Shown here piece after piece: positions 17,665-25,542 of a stretch of 34,827 nt of DNA. Every line of letters begins with the position of its first letter. Positions within the stretch are counted from its first letter, which is position 1. The notes below the pieces were generated by a model, which did no database searches, had not been told where the DNA came from, and was given only the letters and a program-made list of their open reading frames with translations. The position numbers and the translations under genes are program-made. Source of the stretch: DATMXS01 sp035561355 (GTDB lineage: Bacteria; Acidobacteriota; Terriglobia; Bryobacterales; Bryobacteraceae); NCBI GenBank assembly GCA_035561355.1, contig DATMXS010000002.1, forward strand, positions 1 to 34,827. Direction: 5' to 3'.

Positions 17665-19023
17665 TTACCGCCCGAAGCGAATCGAGCGGACGATCGCGTC
17701 GAAAGTGCTCTGAAGTGTGCCGAGGCTCTTCTCGGGTGCGATCAGGACAACGTAAAACAGCCCTTCCGAGCGATCGACTGTGATGAGCGTGTCCACTTCA
17801 GCGGTATTCGCGAAAGGCGATTGGCCGCGGAGCGTGACCGCGAGCGCCGGGCTTCCGTCCACCCGGATGCTGCGTGTACCCTCGGCCTTCATTCCGGTGT
17901 TCTGTGAAATGAGCGTTCGGAGCAGGTCGTCCGTGTCCTTCTGGAGCCCGCCGCGCCCGGCCTGTGGAACATGGAAGCCTGTTACCAGGCCGGCGCCTAT
18001 CGCGTTGCCGCCGTTCACCTGTACTACGCCCTGTTCGGGAGCGATAGTGGCGCCTGCGGATTGATCGCTGGTCACCACACGCCAATTGTCAGGGTGAGAG
18101 ATTGTGTAGCCCTTGCCGCTGAACTCGCGAAGTTTGGAGGATGGCTTCAGGTCAGGCAACGCCGGCGCCGCTCCGCCCTGGCCGCCTTGCACTGCCGCCG
18201 GCTTCGCTGGGGGCGCGGGCAGGGCCGCTACCAGTTGCTTCGCGCGCGCGAACTCGGTTGCATTCCCCGTCGAGTAGCTGCGCTGCGGTAGATACCGGAT
18301 ATCCTGTTCGATCGTGCGCTGGCGGTTGCCCGGGTCCGGGTGGCTTGAGAGGAACTGTGGCATTCGCGAACCGCCTTCCGCCTGTAACTTTTCGAAGAAG
18401 CGCGCCATCTCCACCGGGTTCCATCCGGAGCGGGCCAGCATCCGGGCGCCGAGGAGGTCAGCTTCGGTTTCCGCCGTCCGTGAGAACTTCAGCAGCACGG
18501 AGTTAGCCCCGAGGCCGATGCCGAGTTGCGTCAGGCCGCCCAAAATGGACCCGCTGTTGCCCGCGAGCGATCCGGCGAGAACGGCCGGCAATTGGACGAG
18601 TTGAGCCTTGCTGGCTTGATTGGTGCCGTGCCGCAGCGCCACATGGGAGATTTCGTGTGCGATCACTCCCGCGAGCTGCGCTTCGTTGTCCGCGGCGGCG
18701 ATCAGCCCTGTGTTGACGTAGGTCGGCCCGCCCGGCAGCGCGAACGCGTTGATGCTCTTGTCGGCCACGAGCTTGAACGTGTACGGGTAGCCGGCAGCCT
18801 CGGGCGAATCCGCCAGCCTCTTGCCGATGCTCTGCAGGTACGCGTTCAGTTCGGGATGGTTGATGACCGTGACCTGCTTTTCGATCTCGCCCGCGGCTTC
18901 CTTGCCAAGTTGGACGTCCTGATCCTTGGAAAAGAGGTTGAAGCCGGGCTTCAGCTTCTTCGGCCCCGCGGCCGCAGCGGCGAGCGACACAAAAACCAAC
19001 AGAACGATAGCGGTCCGTTTCAC
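17665..19023 (-). CDS. M48-family metalloprotease (BepA/YfgC-like)
   Basis: 452 aa from GTG at 19023, chosen because GGAGGG lies 6 bases upstream and the product then begins with a signal peptide (VKRTAIVLLVFVSLAAAAAG). Zinc-protease motif HEISH at 123-127, with the third ligand in SRTAETEADLLGARML downstream. LSSHPDPGNR follows, as in BepA/YfgC-type periplasmic proteases. In place of the TPRs of BepA, a low-complexity Pro/Ala linker leads to a C-terminal domain (about 300-452; YTISHPDNWRV) of PsbP/DUF1795-like character. Likely role: outer-membrane protein quality control or another periplasmic turnover task. It lies third in a same-strand series after GH88 and PEBP genes. Confidence 0.88.
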   Translation of the reverse strand: MKRTAIVLLVFVSLAAAAAGPKKLKPGFNLFSKDQDVQLGKEAAGEIEKQVTVINHPELNAYLQSIGKRLADSPEAAGYPYTFKLVADKSINAFALPGGPTYVNTGLIAAADNEAQLAGVIAHEISHVALRHGTNQASKAQLVQLPAVLAGSLAGNSGSILGGLTQLGIGLGANSVLLKFSRTAETEADLLGARMLARSGWNPVEMARFFEKLQAEGGSRMPQFLSSHPDPGNRQRTIEQDIRYLPQRSYSTGNATEFARAKQLVAALPAPPAKPAAVQGGQGGAAPALPDLKPSSKLREFSGKGYTISHPDNWRVVTSDQSAGATIAPEQGVVQVNGGNAIGAGLVTGFHVPQAGRGGLQKDTDDLLRTLISQNTGMKAEGTRSIRVDGSPALAVTLRGQSPFANTAEVDTLITVDRSEGLFYVVLIAPEKSLGTLQSTFDAIVRSIRFGR

Positions 19024-19085
19024 GCGATGCCCTCCGGTAGATTCAGCGTAAGCGGACACGGATGCCCGAAGCAAGCCCCGGCCGG

Positions 19086-19544
19086 TCAGCGCCTCTCATA
19101 TCGGCCCATGTAAGATGCCTCCGCCAGGATGTGGCCGTCGATGGCGCGATCGAACTCGGGACGGCGCGCAGCAGCGTGCAGTTGGAGCGCCGGGACATTC
19201 ACGGCGTAGAGCTTGAAGAAGTATCGGTGCGGCCCGTGGCCCTTCGGAGGCATTGGGCCGCCGTACCCGGTCCTGCCGAAATCGTTGGTTCCGCTCTGGC
19301 CGAGCCGTCCGGGCTTGAATGCCTGCGCAACAGCCGTGACGGTGCGGGGGATGTCCCACAGAAGCCAGTGGGTCCAGACGCCCGACGGGGCGTCCGGATC
19401 ATCCATTACGAGCGCGAAGGATTGCGTGCCTTCGGGCGCCCCGCTCCACTCGATGGCTGGGGAGATGTCGGCGCCGTCGCCCGTGTTGATCTGCGGAATC
19501 GCGCCGCCCTCGGCGAATGCTGCGATTACGATTTTCATGGACAC
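19086..19544 (-). CDS. PEBP (YbhB/YbcL, Raf-kinase-inhibitor-like) protein
   Basis: 152 aa from GTG at 19544; an ATG 6 bases later (19538) is equally possible, as GGAGG lies at 5 or 11 bases from them respectively. Single PEBP domain with ligand-pocket motifs DDPDAPSGVWTHW (about 48-60) and the GHGPHRYFF(K)LYA block (about 102-114). The bacterial relatives YbhB and YbcL have no agreed function. No signal peptide, so cytoplasmic. It starts 15 bases after the GH88 stop and precedes the M48 protease, suggesting one transcript. Confidence 0.93.
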   Translation of the reverse strand: MSMKIVIAAFAEGGAIPQINTGDGADISPAIEWSGAPEGTQSFALVMDDPDAPSGVWTHWLLWDIPRTVTAVAQAFKPGRLGQSGTNDFGRTGYGGPMPPKGHGPHRYFFKLYAVNVPALQLHAAARRPEFDRAIDGHILAEASYMGRYERR

Positions 19545-19559
19545 GTCGCCCTCCCGCCC

Positions 19560-20702
19560 TTAACGGGCCGGTTTCATCCGCCGCAGCGCGCGGTCGAGCG
19601 CCTCGACGAAGAAGTACTCGCCCCACATCACGGACTCGTTCACGCCCAGCCCCTTGTGCATGTGATAGACACCGCCCTTCAGGATGCCCTCCCAATCGCC
19701 GTCGGGCTCGGCCAGGTGATCCGAGCACAGCGTAGTGAGAATTCGGAGCGCGGTCTCTCGATAGAAATGTGCCTTCGTGACATCTGCGATCAGGCGCGCA
19801 AGTTGGATCAGGCCGGACGCGGCGACAGCCGCCGCCGAGGTGTCCACCTGCTGCTTGCTCTCGGCAGGCGCGTCGTAGTCCCATGGCGCGACGCCGTCGG
19901 GGGGTGTGTGGCTGATGTAGTAATCCGCACAGAGCTCCGCTGTCTCGAGCAGCCGCCGGTCGCCGCCATGGCCGTATGCAGCGCCGAACCCATACAACGC
20001 CCAGGCCAGGCCACGCGACCAGCAGGAATCCCCGCGATAGCCCTGCTGTGTGCTCTGGCGCAGGAACTCTCCGGTTTGTGTATCGAAAATGCCTTCGTGC
20101 GAGGTGGACCCATCGCCGCGCACCAACACCCGCCGTGTGGTGAGGCAATGCCGCAAAGCGACGTCGCGGAGGTGGTCGTCACCCGTGTGCCGCGCGGCAT
20201 AGAACACGATGCCGACATTCATCATGATGTCGATGAACAGGGAGTTGTCGGCAAGGAACGATCGCAGATACTGACCCTTCTCCTTGAACCGCAACGCCAT
20301 GGTGCGCCCGGCCTGAATGAGCACTTCGTTGAGCGCCGGATCGGAAGCCAATTGGTTCCAGCGATAGTAGGTGCTCATGAAGATGAAGCCGAGGTCGTGC
20401 ACGTCGCGATCGAACTTGCGCGGCTCGAGCGGGCGCGTGTAGCGGATGGCAAGCTCGCGCCAGTAGGATGCCTCGGTGGCGTCCTGCGCACGTGCTGCGA
20501 AGACCCACATCATACCCGGAAGAAAACCGTCGCACCAATGAGTCCACGCCGGAAGCTCGTGCTTCCACCGGCCTTCGTGCGTGTACATCGGATAGAAATC
20601 AGGATGGCGCTCAGCGAGCGCGCGAACCTTCTGGCGCGCCAAGTCTAAAGCGTGCTCGAAGAGAATAGTGTCGTCGTCGGAGTGGAGATTGAAACGGATC
20701 AT
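19560..20702 (-). CDS. GH88 unsaturated glucuronyl/galacturonyl hydrolase
   Basis: 380 aa, alpha/alpha6-barrel. It hydrates the unsaturated uronic acid at the non-reducing end of oligosaccharides made by polysaccharide lyases. The two catalytic Asp positions of the family are present: D103 in HDLGFIF and D158 in FIDIMMN. Other GH88 blocks: CWSRGLAWALYGF (227-239), DTSAAAVAASGLIQL, and GVNESVMWGEYFFVEAL near the end. There is no signal peptide, so it acts in the cytoplasm on imported oligosaccharides. No lyase, transporter or uronate isomerase is in the window. It leads a same-strand group with PEBP and M48 and is divergent (56 bases) from the CDGSH gene. Confidence 0.93.
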   Translation of the reverse strand: MIRFNLHSDDDTILFEHALDLARQKVRALAERHPDFYPMYTHEGRWKHELPAWTHWCDGFLPGMMWVFAARAQDATEASYWRELAIRYTRPLEPRKFDRDVHDLGFIFMSTYYRWNQLASDPALNEVLIQAGRTMALRFKEKGQYLRSFLADNSLFIDIMMNVGIVFYAARHTGDDHLRDVALRHCLTTRRVLVRGDGSTSHEGIFDTQTGEFLRQSTQQGYRGDSCWSRGLAWALYGFGAAYGHGGDRRLLETAELCADYYISHTPPDGVAPWDYDAPAESKQQVDTSAAAVAASGLIQLARLIADVTKAHFYRETALRILTTLCSDHLAEPDGDWEGILKGGVYHMHKGLGVNESVMWGEYFFVEALDRALRRMKPAR

Positions 20703-20745
20703 TGAGTTGCCCCGCGGAGCATCCCGCTCATTATCGCGCGTCTGC

Positions 20746-20751
20746 TACGAT
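20746..20751 (+). promoter_or_regulatory. TACGAT -10-like box, 7 nt before start codon
   Basis: TACGAT, 7 bases, ATG at 20759. The box and its spacing are the same as for the gene at 1005 (CTACGAT then 7 bases). No Shine-Dalgarno. Confidence 0.4.
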
Positions 20752-20758
20752 CTTGAGC

Positions 20759-20992
20759 ATGGCAGTTACAAGGATCACGGTTGCGAACGACGGATCCATC
20801 AGGGTCGAGGGCGATTTCGAGATTTGCGATCCGGAAGGGAAACCCTTCGGGCTCGGCGGAAGGACGGCGATTTCGCTGTGCCGCTGCGGTGCATCGCAAA
20901 ACAAGCCGTTCTGCGACGGCAGCCACAAGCGCACCGGGTTCCAGGACAAGGTCACCGCGAGGGACCTGCCGGCGCCGATTCCCAAACCGTAG
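20759..20992 (+). CDS. CDGSH iron-sulfur domain protein
   Basis: 77 aa. The CDGSH cluster motif CRCGASQNKPFCDGSH is intact: three Cys and one His bind a [2Fe-2S] cluster, as in mitoNEET-type domains. The ATG at 20759 is preferred over an in-frame start at 20702 because it opens the beta-strand MAVTRITVANDGSIRVEGDF. Bacterial members are thought to work in electron transfer or iron-sulfur handling; the partner is unknown. Convergent with hpt, with 18 bases between stops; these bases contain an 11-bp tandem repeat. Confidence 0.93.
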   Translation: MAVTRITVANDGSIRVEGDFEICDPEGKPFGLGGRTAISLCRCGASQNKPFCDGSHKRTGFQDKVTARDLPAPIPKP

Positions 20993-20995
20993 CGG

Positions 20996-21017
20996 GCGGC
21001 TACTTCGCGGCTACTTC
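20996..21017. repeat. Perfect 11-bp tandem duplication at the hpt stop codon
   Basis: GCGGCTACTTC occurs twice in a row (20996-21006 and 21007-21017). The second copy contains the hpt stop codon and its last two codons; the first is outside the gene. It looks like a small local duplication. Confidence 0.85.
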
Positions 21018-21559
21018 ACTGCAGTCGCTTCGAGCACGCAGACGTCGGGAAGGTTGCGGTAGCTTTCGGCGAAGTCCAGCCCGTACCCAACCACGAACTC
21101 GTCCGGAATCTCGAACCCCTTATAGGCGACGTCCACCGGACGTATCCGTCGACTCGGTTTGTCGAGCAGCGCGGCAATGCGGATGGAGCGCGGCTTCCGC
21201 TGCGCGAGAACCTGCATCAAGTAATTCAGCGTCACGCCGCTATCGATGATGTCCTCGACGATCAGGATGTCGAGCCCTTCGATGGCGCCGTCGAGATCGC
21301 GCGTGAGCTTCACCTGGCCCGAGCTCGTCTTGCCCTTGCCGTAACTCGACACTCCGAGGAAATCCAGCCGCACGCTGCGCTTGATGGAGCGCGCGAGATC
21401 GGCCAGAAATATGCACGAACCTTTGAGAATAGCGACGAGGTACAGCGGCTCATTGCCGGGGTAATCGGCGTCGATCTGTGCGCCCAGCTCGCGGATGCGC
21501 TCATGGATCTGTTCGGAGGAGATCAGTACGCGCAGTGGGGAGGTAGTCTCAGTTGCCAC
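21011..21559 (-). CDS. hpt: Hypoxanthine phosphoribosyltransferase
   Basis: 182 aa from GTG at 21559, giving the normal family length; the open frame further upstream overlaps another gene in a different frame. Purine salvage: hypoxanthine (or guanine) plus PRPP to IMP/GMP in the cytoplasm. Motifs in order: LVAILKGSCIFLADL (41-55), DFLGVSSYGKGKTSSG (66-81), the PRPP loop VEDIIDSGVTL (101-111), LLDKPSRR (131-138), and the base-binding DEFVVGYGLDF (153-163). Its start overlaps the end of the preceding M15-like gene by 11 bases, so it is probably translated from the same message. Confidence 0.95.
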   Translation of the reverse strand: MATETTSPLRVLISSEQIHERIRELGAQIDADYPGNEPLYLVAILKGSCIFLADLARSIKRSVRLDFLGVSSYGKGKTSSGQVKLTRDLDGAIEGLDILIVEDIIDSGVTLNYLMQVLAQRKPRSIRIAALLDKPSRRIRPVDVAYKGFEIPDEFVVGYGLDFAESYRNLPDVCVLEATAVK

Positions 21560-22331
21560 GGGGAAGCCTTTCGCTCGGGGGACCGATGTGGATGTGCCGC
21601 GCACTCGCTTTACCGGGCACGGCCTGACGGAATGCGTAGTAGGGGATGCGGAGCGTCTGAAGATAGTTGCGGAGCCAGACGCCCTCGGCTTGATCGGGAT
21701 CGATCGCGACGTCCACGCGCCCCCGGTGATCGAAGCCGAGCATCCGGTGATAACGGGTCGCCCCACGCGCGCTCACCGGCAGCGAGCGCCCGAACTCCAG
21801 TTCGTACGCGCGGGAGACGGTGTGGAAATCGATGTTGAGAAAGTTGCCGTTTCCGGAGAACTTCTCGATGAGCGGCAGCGGGCCGGCAAGAACCTGGGGC
21901 TGCTCTGCCGCACTTTCGAGGCGCGCGATTTCGGCCAGGTTGCGAGCCAGGTTCGCACGCAGCTCAGCTTGATCGTAGATGCGCCGCACGCGGTCCAGTT
22001 CCTCGACGTAGGAGGTCACCTCAAGGCGCGGCAGCACACCGTCGTCAGACAGCTTGCGGGCGCGCTCCAGCCGATCTTTGCGGCGTGCGAGCATCCGCTG
22101 CGCGGCGGCCACCATTTCCGACGCTTGCTCCTCGTCCAATTCCTCCACCGTAACCCGGCCATAGAGTGTGCGCTCCAGAATGGCGAGATCGGGGCCATCT
22201 GCGGGCTCATCCTGCGCGGCTCGCGGGAGTGCAATTCCGGCCTGCTCGAGCGTGCGCGCCGCCGGCTGCTGCGCAAAGAGGCCGGGCACAATAATCAGCG
22301 TGAGGAGTGAAATTGTAACAGGCAGACGCAA
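21549..22331 (-). CDS. Secreted coiled-coil protein with peptidase M15-like C-terminal domain
   Basis: 260 aa from TTG at 22331. Signal peptide about 1-20 (ends FAQQ). Residues about 60-145 form a charged heptad-like helix pair (coiled coil: ERTLYGRVTVEELDEEQASE onward). The C-terminal about 160-255 resembles the Hedgehog/DD-peptidase zinc fold: GFDHRGRVDVAID (199-211; His202, Asp207) and ARHIHIG (244-250; His246, His248), in the order and spacing of M15 ligands H-x4-D ... HxH. It may cleave or bind peptidoglycan peptides in the periplasm. No close family is recognised; zinc site is inferred. It overlaps hpt downstream by 11 bases and is divergent from rsfS. Confidence 0.7.
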   Translation of the reverse strand: MRLPVTISLLTLIIVPGLFAQQPAARTLEQAGIALPRAAQDEPADGPDLAILERTLYGRVTVEELDEEQASEMVAAAQRMLARRKDRLERARKLSDDGVLPRLEVTSYVEELDRVRRIYDQAELRANLARNLAEIARLESAAEQPQVLAGPLPLIEKFSGNGNFLNIDFHTVSRAYELEFGRSLPVSARGATRYHRMLGFDHRGRVDVAIDPDQAEGVWLRNYLQTLRIPYYAFRQAVPGKASARHIHIGPPSERLPRGN

Positions 22332-22412
22332 GTGGACGGACAGCCTTTCCGCCCGCGCCGGCGGCTACAAAGCACAGCGCGGATACTGCTCATAAATACC
22401 GATTGTAGTACG

Positions 22413-22829
22413 ATGTGCGTGAGGAGCCGATTGCCGACCCCCACCAACTCAGACGAAGCGCAGCAACCCGCTGACGAGACTTTAGACGCCGTCCTGGCAG
22501 CCGCGCGCGCGGCGGATTCGAAGAAGGCTTCCGCCATCCGCGTGCTCGACCTCAGAGAGATCACGACTTTCGCCGAGTACTTTCTGGTCTGCACGGGCAA
22601 CAACCAGCGCCAGATCCAGGCGATCGCCGACGACGTTCACCACGAACTCAAGCAGGACGGCCGAATTCCGCTCGGGATCGAGGGCTATGACAAAGCCGAA
22701 TGGGTGCTCCTCGATTACGGAGACTTCCTCGTCCACGTCTTCTCCGAAGCGGCCCGGAAATTCTATGATCTCGAACGCCTCTGGCGCGCCGCCAAAGACG
22801 TCCCCGTAGAACAGACCGGCCCCGCATAG
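22413..22829 (+). CDS. rsfS: Ribosomal silencing factor RsfS
   Basis: 138 aa from ATG at 22413. A TTG at 22431 with GAGGAG 4 bases upstream (22421-22426) is a serious alternative start; both are outside the conserved part. The RsfS/Iojap domain (about 25-135) is clear: KKASAIRVLDLREITTFAEY, FLVCTGNNQRQIQAIADDV, and WVLLDYGDFLVHVFSEAARKFYDLERLW. RsfS binds protein L14 of the large ribosomal subunit and blocks subunit joining in stationary phase or starvation. In many genomes it sits with nadD; here it precedes lipA by 58 bases. Confidence 0.94.
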   Translation: MCVRSRLPTPTNSDEAQQPADETLDAVLAAARAADSKKASAIRVLDLREITTFAEYFLVCTGNNQRQIQAIADDVHHELKQDGRIPLGIEGYDKAEWVLLDYGDFLVHVFSEAARKFYDLERLWRAAKDVPVEQTGPA

Positions 22830-22875
22830 CGTCCGGGTACGCAACCAAACGGCAAATTCACGCGCCACAAGCCCT

Positions 22876-22881
22876 TACAAT
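22876..22881 (+). promoter_or_regulatory. TACAAT -10-like box, 6 nt before lipA start
   Basis: TACAAT followed by AGAATC and the GTG at 22888. There is no Shine-Dalgarno. Transcription from this box would begin at the start codon itself. Confidence 0.45.
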
Positions 22882-22887
22882 AGAATC

Positions 22888-23754
22888 GTGCTGGTAACCA
22901 TCGGAGGGGCAAGCCCGACGCGTCCCGAATGGCTGCGCGCCCCCGCGCCTGTCGGCGAAAACTACGCGGAACTCAAGCAGCTGGTGCAATCACTTCGGTT
23001 GCACACGGTCTGCGAAAGCGCGGCCTGCCCAAATATCGGCGAGTGCTGGAACCGCCGCACCGCCACGTTCATGATCCTCGGGAATGTCTGCACGCGCCGC
23101 TGCGGTTTTTGCGCGGTGCAGAAGGGCGCTCCTCTCACGGTGGATTACGACGAGCCGCGCCGCGTGGCGGAAGCGGCGTCCCTGCTCAACTTGCGTTACG
23201 CCGTCATCACCAGCGTTAACCGCGACGACCGCAAAGACGGCGGCGCGGAGTTATTCGCCCTTACGATCAACGCGATTCGGAACCGCATCCCGGGGTGCCG
23301 TGTGGAGGTTCTGACGCCGGATTTTCAGGGCTCGGAGGCGGCCGTGGATATCGTGCTCGAGGCGGCGCCGGACGTGATGAACCACAACACGGAAACTGTG
23401 CCGCGCCTCTACCGCCAAGTCCGCCTGGGCGCTCGTTACGAGCGATCGCTCGACATCCTGGCCTATGCCAAGAGAGCGCGGCCCGAAATCCCGACCAAGT
23501 CCGGCCTGATGCTCGGGCTCGGCGAAACGATGGATGAAGTGCTCGCGGTGATGCGTGACCTGCGTGCGCACAACGTGGACATCCTCACCCTCGGTCAGTA
23601 CCTGCGGCCCACGCAGAAGCACCTGCCGGTGCTGCGCTACATCCCTCCGTCTGAATTCGCGGAACTGCGCCGCGCGGGGATGGAGATGGGCTTCCGGCAC
23701 GTGGAGAGCGGCCCGCTCGTGCGTAGTTCGTATCACGCGTCCGAAGCGGTCTAG
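22888..23754 (+). CDS. lipA: Lipoyl synthase
   Basis: 288 aa from GTG at 22888. Radical SAM enzyme that inserts two sulfurs into protein-bound octanoyl groups. Both iron-sulfur sites are intact: auxiliary cluster C42, C47, C53 (CESAACPNIGEC) and radical SAM C68, C72, C75 (CTRRCGFC). Other family blocks: VITSVNRDD, MNHNTETV, KSGLMLGLGE, LTLGQYLRPT, and the C-terminal RSSYH (279-283) whose Ser ligates the auxiliary cluster. No lipB or lplA neighbour is present. Cytoplasmic. Confidence 0.97.
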   Translation: MLVTIGGASPTRPEWLRAPAPVGENYAELKQLVQSLRLHTVCESAACPNIGECWNRRTATFMILGNVCTRRCGFCAVQKGAPLTVDYDEPRRVAEAASLLNLRYAVITSVNRDDRKDGGAELFALTINAIRNRIPGCRVEVLTPDFQGSEAAVDIVLEAAPDVMNHNTETVPRLYRQVRLGARYERSLDILAYAKRARPEIPTKSGLMLGLGETMDEVLAVMRDLRAHNVDILTLGQYLRPTQKHLPVLRYIPPSEFAELRRAGMEMGFRHVESGPLVRSSYHASEAV

Positions 23755-23775
23755 ATCGCACACGCCCGTTTCCCG

Positions 23776-23781
23776 TACAAT
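23776..23781 (+). promoter_or_regulatory. TACAAT -10-like box, 8 nt before start codon
   Basis: TACAAT, 8 bases (CGGGGCTT) and the ATG at 23790. The GGGG is too weak and close to be a convincing Shine-Dalgarno. Lies in the 35-base gap after lipA. Confidence 0.4.
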
Positions 23782-23789
23782 CGGGGCTT

Positions 23790-24692
23790 ATGTGCCGCAC
23801 CGGAGCCCTTCTAGTCGTGTCCGCGCTGCTCGTCACCGCCGAGGTTCACCGCCACCCCAAGGGCGAAGTGATTCCGCATGAGAAATACATCGGGGTCGTC
23901 AGCGAGACGGATTCGCCGGTCCAGAAGCATTACATCGCCTCGAAGGACGGCCTCTACATCGCAGCCGCCATTCGCAAGCCGAAAGGCCTCGGGCCGTTCC
24001 CCGCGCTGATCTACTTCCACGGGGCTCCCGGCGGACGCGGCATGGAGAAGCTCGTTACGTGGTCGCTCGGCGCCACCGGCGGACCGCTGTGGGAGCGCCT
24101 CCTGCAGGAAGGCTATGCCGTCATCGTCGCCGATTACCGGCGCATTCCGGGCCAGTACATCCTCTCGCCCGTCGAGTCCGCCGGCCCCACAACCTACGTC
24201 GAGGATGGCGAGGCGGTGCTTGATTTCGTTCGCTCGCTGCCATACGTCGGTAAGAATCGTATCGCCGTGTACGGCGTCAGCCTCGGCGGCAATCTGGCAG
24301 CGTACCTTGTGAGCCGGCAGAAGGTCGCGGCGGCGGTCTTCGGCGCGGGCGCGGTAAACGGGTTCCTGCACGCGTCGCGCCCGCCGGCCGGCGCGACGCC
24401 CGGGACGTTCAAGGTTCAGTTCGATGAGGCGGCCGCCCTCAAGAACATCGCCGGCATCACGTGCCCCGTGCTTGCCCTCGTGGGCACGGAGGACCCGTTC
24501 ATGGGGATCAACGAGGTCTTCCACGACCTGCTCATCAAGTCCGGTAAGGCCGCCCATCTTCACATCTACGAGGGCGGCTACCATGATTTCGTCGCCGGCC
24601 CTCAAGGCCATCAGGGCCGTAGCGAGCCCCTGCTCACCTCCACGCTCGATGCGCTCGAGGTGACTCTTGCGTTTTTGAAGAAGCGCATGTAA
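23790..24692 (+). CDS. Secreted alpha/beta hydrolase (prolyl-oligopeptidase-like fold)
   Basis: 300 aa with an N-terminal secretion signal (about 1-17). Alpha/beta-hydrolase fold with a full catalytic triad: Ser164 in GVSLGG (162-167), Asp235 in VGTEDPF, His265 in EGGYHDF. Oxyanion-hole region YFHGAPGG at 75-82. The region between FKVQFDEAAALKNI and ITCPVLALVG fits the acyl-aminoacyl peptidase/dienelactone hydrolase-like group. It probably cleaves an ester or peptide in the periplasm; the substrate is unknown. It stands 35 bases after lipA, with its own short-spaced -10-like box, and is followed by mtgA after 88 bases. Confidence 0.85.
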   Translation: MCRTGALLVVSALLVTAEVHRHPKGEVIPHEKYIGVVSETDSPVQKHYIASKDGLYIAAAIRKPKGLGPFPALIYFHGAPGGRGMEKLVTWSLGATGGPLWERLLQEGYAVIVADYRRIPGQYILSPVESAGPTTYVEDGEAVLDFVRSLPYVGKNRIAVYGVSLGGNLAAYLVSRQKVAAAVFGAGAVNGFLHASRPPAGATPGTFKVQFDEAAALKNIAGITCPVLALVGTEDPFMGINEVFHDLLIKSGKAAHLHIYEGGYHDFVAGPQGHQGRSEPLLTSTLDALEVTLAFLKKRM

Positions 24693-24780
24693 CGCGGCAA
24701 TACCGCATCGCCTTGAACAACTCGCCTGAAGCGACTGCATTGCCTCCGCCACTTGTTTCCGCAGGTTCGGGTCTTCTACC

Positions 24781-25473
24781 ATGAGCGGTTTGATACGGTC
24801 ACGCTCCCGCGGCCGCCTCGCCCGCCTGCTGCGGTGGACGGCGGCTGCGCTCCTTGCCGGATACGCCCTCGCCCTGCTCTCGCTTGCCGCGCTCCGCTGG
24901 TTCGATCCGCTTACAACCGCCGTCCACATCCAGCGCCGGATTGAGGCGCTCGTTTCCGGCAAGCAGTACCGGAAGGAGTACACGTTCGTACCATCGTCCC
25001 GCATTGCGCCGTCGCTCCAGCATGCGGTGGTCACCGCCGAGGACGCCCGCTTCTACCAGCATCACGGCATCGACTGGCAGGAGCTCCAGAACGCCCTGGA
25101 CGACGAGCTGGACACAGGCCGCCTGCGTGGCGCTTCCACCATCACGCAGCAGCTCGTGAAGAATCTGCTGTTCACCACGCATCGCAACCCGCTTCGCAAG
25201 ATTGCCGAGTGGACCCTCGCGCCCGCCGCCGAGCCGCTGATCGGCAAACAGCGCATTCTGGAGCTGTATCTGAACGTCGTGGAATGGGGCCCCGGCGTTT
25301 ACGGCGCGGAAGCGGCGGCGCGCCACCACTACGGCGTGCCCGCGTCGCGACTCACCCGCGAGCAGGCTGCACGGCTTGCCGCCATCCTTCCCTCGCCCCG
25401 CCGCCGCAAACCCCAGCGTATGGATCGTTACAGCGCCGCCATATTACACCGTATGGCCCAGACGGGTTGGTGA
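24781..25473 (+). CDS. mtgA: Monofunctional peptidoglycan glycosyltransferase
   Basis: 230 aa. One transmembrane helix (about 17-38) anchors a GT51 domain facing the periplasm that polymerises lipid II into glycan strands. Motifs: AVVTAEDARFYQHHGID (82-98) with catalytic Glu87, GASTITQQLVKNLL with the second catalytic residue region, RKIAEWTLAP, and ILELYLNVVEWGPGVYGAEAAARHHYG. No transpeptidase domain follows; the protein ends after RMAQTGW, the usual size of MtgA. Unrelated genes surround it. Confidence 0.96.
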   Translation: MSGLIRSRSRGRLARLLRWTAAALLAGYALALLSLAALRWFDPLTTAVHIQRRIEALVSGKQYRKEYTFVPSSRIAPSLQHAVVTAEDARFYQHHGIDWQELQNALDDELDTGRLRGASTITQQLVKNLLFTTHRNPLRKIAEWTLAPAAEPLIGKQRILELYLNVVEWGPGVYGAEAAARHHYGVPASRLTREQAARLAAILPSPRRRKPQRMDRYSAAILHRMAQTGW

Positions 25474-25542
25474 GGCGCGGGGCTTCCGCCAGTCCTGATA
25501 GACTGATTTGAATACTTTGGCAACCAGTCAGTGGGTGAAGTG

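Noticed and set aside
19062..20648. Long open frame on the plus strand, 528 codons
   Set aside because: It lies antisense to the clear PEBP and GH88 genes, and its product has no family features; it is a shadow of GC-rich codon bias.
23811..25034. 407-codon minus-strand frame opposite the hydrolase and mtgA
   Set aside because: Crosses two well-supported plus-strand genes and has no motif.
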